In this document: piece after piece, positions 41,276-41,777 of the stretch
Position numbering within the stretch: the first letter of the stretch is position 1
Layout of the letters: each line of letters opens with the position of its first letter
NCBI RefSeq assembly: GCF_022014495.1
Contig: NZ_JAKLSQ010000005.1
Location: 3,436 to 45,212, forward strand
Reading direction: 5' to 3'
Source: Sandaracinobacteroides sayramensis
Lineage (GTDB): Bacteria; Pseudomonadota; Alphaproteobacteria; Sphingomonadales; Sphingomonadaceae
DNA: 41,777 nt
The notes under the pieces: generated by a model
Seen by the model: only the letters and a program-made list of their open reading frames with translations
Database searches by the model: none
Told to the model about the DNA's origin: nothing
Translations under genes and position numbers: made by a program

Positions 41276-41777
41276 ATGAACGGACCGATGCGCTTGCCGA
41301 ACACCGCCCCCTTTGCCGCCCCTCTCGCCGCGATGGCCGCCGCCGTTTTTCTGACCGGGGCGCCCGCGCTGGCGCAATCCAGCCCGCAGGCGCAGTTGAA
41401 CCAGGTGGACAAGCGGGTGGGGGTGCTGGAAAGCCAGATGCGCGCGGTGCAGCGCCAGGTGTTCCCCGGCGGCGACAAACGCTATTTCGAGCCGGAGATC
41501 GGCCCGGCTCCGGCCGCGCCGCAGGCGGCGCCCGGAACCCCCGCCACCCCGGCGCTGGTGGACCTGACGCAGCGGGTGACGGCGCTGGAAACGCAGCAGC
41601 GGACGCTGACCGGGCAGATCGAGCAGCTTCAGCACCAGATCCGGCAGATGGAAACGGCGCTGCAGAAGCTGAAGGGCGATTCTGAGTTCCGGCTGGACGC
41701 GCTGGAAGGCAAGGCTCCGGGCGCGGCGCCTGCGCCGGGCGCCGCGGTGCCCGTGGTGGAGGCGCCCCGTCCGGCAG
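41276..41777 (+). CDS. cpoB: Cell division coordinator CpoB/YbgF (N-terminal part, runs off the window)
   Basis: The frame is open from ATG 41276 to the last base, giving 167 residues without a stop. A signal peptide (AMAAAVFLTGAPALA, then QSS) sends it to the periplasm. The N-terminal trimer-forming helix reads LNQVDKRVGVLESQMRAVQR and continues QVFPGG, a pattern typical of alphaproteobacterial YbgF. A second coiled coil follows a proline/alanine linker (VDLTQRVTALETQQRTLTGQ). The TPR part would lie beyond the edge. CpoB works with the Tol-Pal system and links peptidoglycan synthesis to outer-membrane constriction. ATG 41288 is an alternative start. Confidence 0.9.
   Translation, partial: MNGPMRLPNTAPFAAPLAAMAAAVFLTGAPALAQSSPQAQLNQVDKRVGVLESQMRAVQRQVFPGGDKRYFEPEIGPAPAAPQAAPGTPATPALVDLTQRVTALETQQRTLTGQIEQLQHQIRQMETALQKLKGDSEFRLDALEGKAPGAAPAPGAAVPVVEAPRPA

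Overview
The window is a GC-rich chromosomal segment (roughly two-thirds G+C by eye) of an alphaproteobacterium, most likely a member of the Sphingomonadales. This placement is inferred from gene content and style: a large TonB-dependent receptor with a plug typical of sphingomonads, DUF2218, DUF3857 and DUF805 proteins, a RodZ-like gene next to cpoB, and a GC-rich inverted repeat scattered between genes. No phage, integrase, insertion sequence or CRISPR array was seen. Most of the window is ordinary core genome.

Layout. 1-2.6 kb: a good promoter followed by the rplY-pth-ychF translation operon. 2.6-6.7 kb: a patch of visibly different composition with a secreted DUF3857/transglutaminase-like protein and a cation-diffusion-facilitator family transporter, then a possible split gene (29-codon membrane anchor plus soluble domain). 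6.7-10 kb: a CcmA-like ATPase, tRNA-Pro(GGG), and the translationally coupled argC-GNAT-gamma carbonic anhydrase operon on the minus strand. 10.2-15.1 kb: the minus-strand operon folE-rimO-ogt-(membrane-fused spermidine-synthase-like gene). 15.2-21.8 kb: a DUF2218 protein, then an outer-membrane receptor coupled to a secreted sulfatase, facing a TetR regulator, with tRNA-Thr(TGT). 21.9-27.4 kb: ppc, divergent from a ComM/YifB ATPase, then two small membrane or exported proteins. 27.4-30.1 kb: a cytochrome P450 with its own promoter and terminator, and a dicarboxylate/amino-acid symporter. 30.1-34.9 kb: a parS-like palindrome, a secreted protein of unknown function divergent from aroK-aroB-msrB, and tadA. 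34.9-41.8 kb: a 966-residue beta-helix-like membrane protein, typA, a rodZ-like gene and the start of cpoB, which runs off the end.

Genes that act together: RplY, Pth, YchF and TypA serve translation and RimO and TadA modify its machinery; AroK and AroB are two shikimate-pathway steps; FolE and ArgC start folate and feed arginine synthesis; the receptor-sulfatase pair looks like an uptake-and-desulfation unit; RodZ and CpoB belong to envelope shape and division.

The most notable points are: a perfect parS-like site in a non-coding gap; a self-complementary -10 box placed so that both divergent genes (aroK and a secreted unknown) could be leaderless; a perfect 17-bp tandem duplication that has pulled apart the aroK stop and aroB start; the beta-helix membrane protein; the apparent frameshift between a membrane anchor and its soluble domain; and six copies of one inverted-repeat family. 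All functional calls come from reading the sequence and from general knowledge of families; no searches were run.
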